A stretch of DNA of 64,000 bases from Sarcocystis neurona (Eukaryota > Apicomplexa > Conoidasida > Eucoccidiorida > Sarcocystidae): positions 391,555 to 455,554 of the forward strand of contig KL647307.1 of assembly GCA_000727475.1 (NCBI GenBank). The letters are read 5' to 3'. Position numbers and translations under genes: made by a program. The notes beneath the pieces were generated by a model. That model ran no database searches. It was not told where the DNA came from and was given only the letters and a program-made list of their open reading frames with translations. Positions 63,666 through 64,000 of the stretch are shown here, piece after piece (position 1 is the first letter of the stretch; each line of letters begins with the position of its first letter).

Positions 63666-64000
63666 TACGTAGGTCGCACTGTCGAGGTGCGTGGAGACAT
63701 CGACTACTATGTGGAGGACTTCACTTCTACGTGTTGTACATATACATATATATATATATATGCGCATGGAACATACCTATGGCCTAAATGTACCTAAACG
63801 TACATATATACATATATATATATATATCTATATATATGTAGGTCGCACTGTCGAGGTGCGTGGGGACCTCGATTAATATGTGGAGGACCTTATTTCTACG
63901 TCTTGTGCATATACATATATATATAGACATACATGTGAATGTAACATACTTATGGACTAGATGTACCTATACATATATATATGTATATCGCCGTCGACGC
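63666..64000. repeat. Tandem duplication, ~169-bp unit, continuing to the window edge
   Basis: GTAGGTCGCACTGTCGAGG occurs at 63669 and 63838, followed in both by TGCGTGG.GAC.TCGA, ATGTGGAGGAC, TTCTACGT.TTGT and a TA tract. The core contains a small inverted repeat CGCAC-TGTCGAG-GTGCG. Spacing is 169 bp. The second copy is complete to about 63990. Confidence 0.9.

Noticed and set aside
1..64000. Telomere-like TTTAGGG arrays, LTR or LINE retrotransposons, tRNA or rRNA genes, viral or toxin genes
   Set aside because: Looked for and not seen: no tandem TTTAGGG, no reverse transcriptase or integrase motifs, no terminal repeats with target duplications, no cloverleaf I could support by eye, and no viral protein signatures.

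Overview
The window looks like nuclear DNA of an Eimeria species (Apicomplexa, Coccidia; closest in style to E. tenella). The reasons are seen directly. Coding sequence is saturated with CAG/CTG trinucleotide tracts read as long Ala, Gln and Ser runs. Introns and spacers are full of (TA)n, (CA)n and TA-rich minisatellites. Genes are spliced with GT-AG introns. No bacterial operon, phage, IS element or CRISPR array is present. Species assignment is inference.

Layout. 1-547 (+) is the 3' terminal exon of a histidine acid phosphatase. 548-14134 has balanced composition and no convincing long gene; it holds two families of diverged tandem repeats (1043-1327 and about 1795-2965) and a 48-bp perfect palindrome (10407-10454). 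At about 14 kb the composition changes sharply to repeat-rich DNA that continues to the right end. This resembles the feature-poor / feature-rich segmentation known for Eimeria chromosomes.

The centre is two giant convergent low-complexity frames: 14135-26170 (+, 4011 codons, ending in a membrane anchor) and 29889-43387 (-, about 4500 codons, with a Cys-rich cluster and Trp/Gln/Glu-rich repeats near its C-terminus). The minus frame has no ATG at its 5' end and probably receives upstream exons from 43.7-46 kb. The 3.7 kb between the two stop codons and the 43.8-53 kb stretch contain AT microsatellites and short coding-like islands that I cannot assemble into gene models.

The one conserved housekeeping gene I recognise on the right is a WDR82/Swd2-type WD40 protein on the minus strand. 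Its C-terminal half is scattered over five predicted exons (62281 down to 53248), separated by introns of up to 3.8 kb made of microsatellites and minisatellites. Swd2/WDR82 is a subunit of Set1/COMPASS H3K4 methyltransferase and of PP1-containing transcription-termination complexes. Its N-terminal blades were not found and may lie beyond 64000. A short plus-strand spliced gene (62517-63324 and beyond) overlaps the same interval.

No pathway links these genes. The main interest is structural: giant homopolymer-rich proteins, repeats of every scale, and a conserved chromatin gene stretched across satellite introns.
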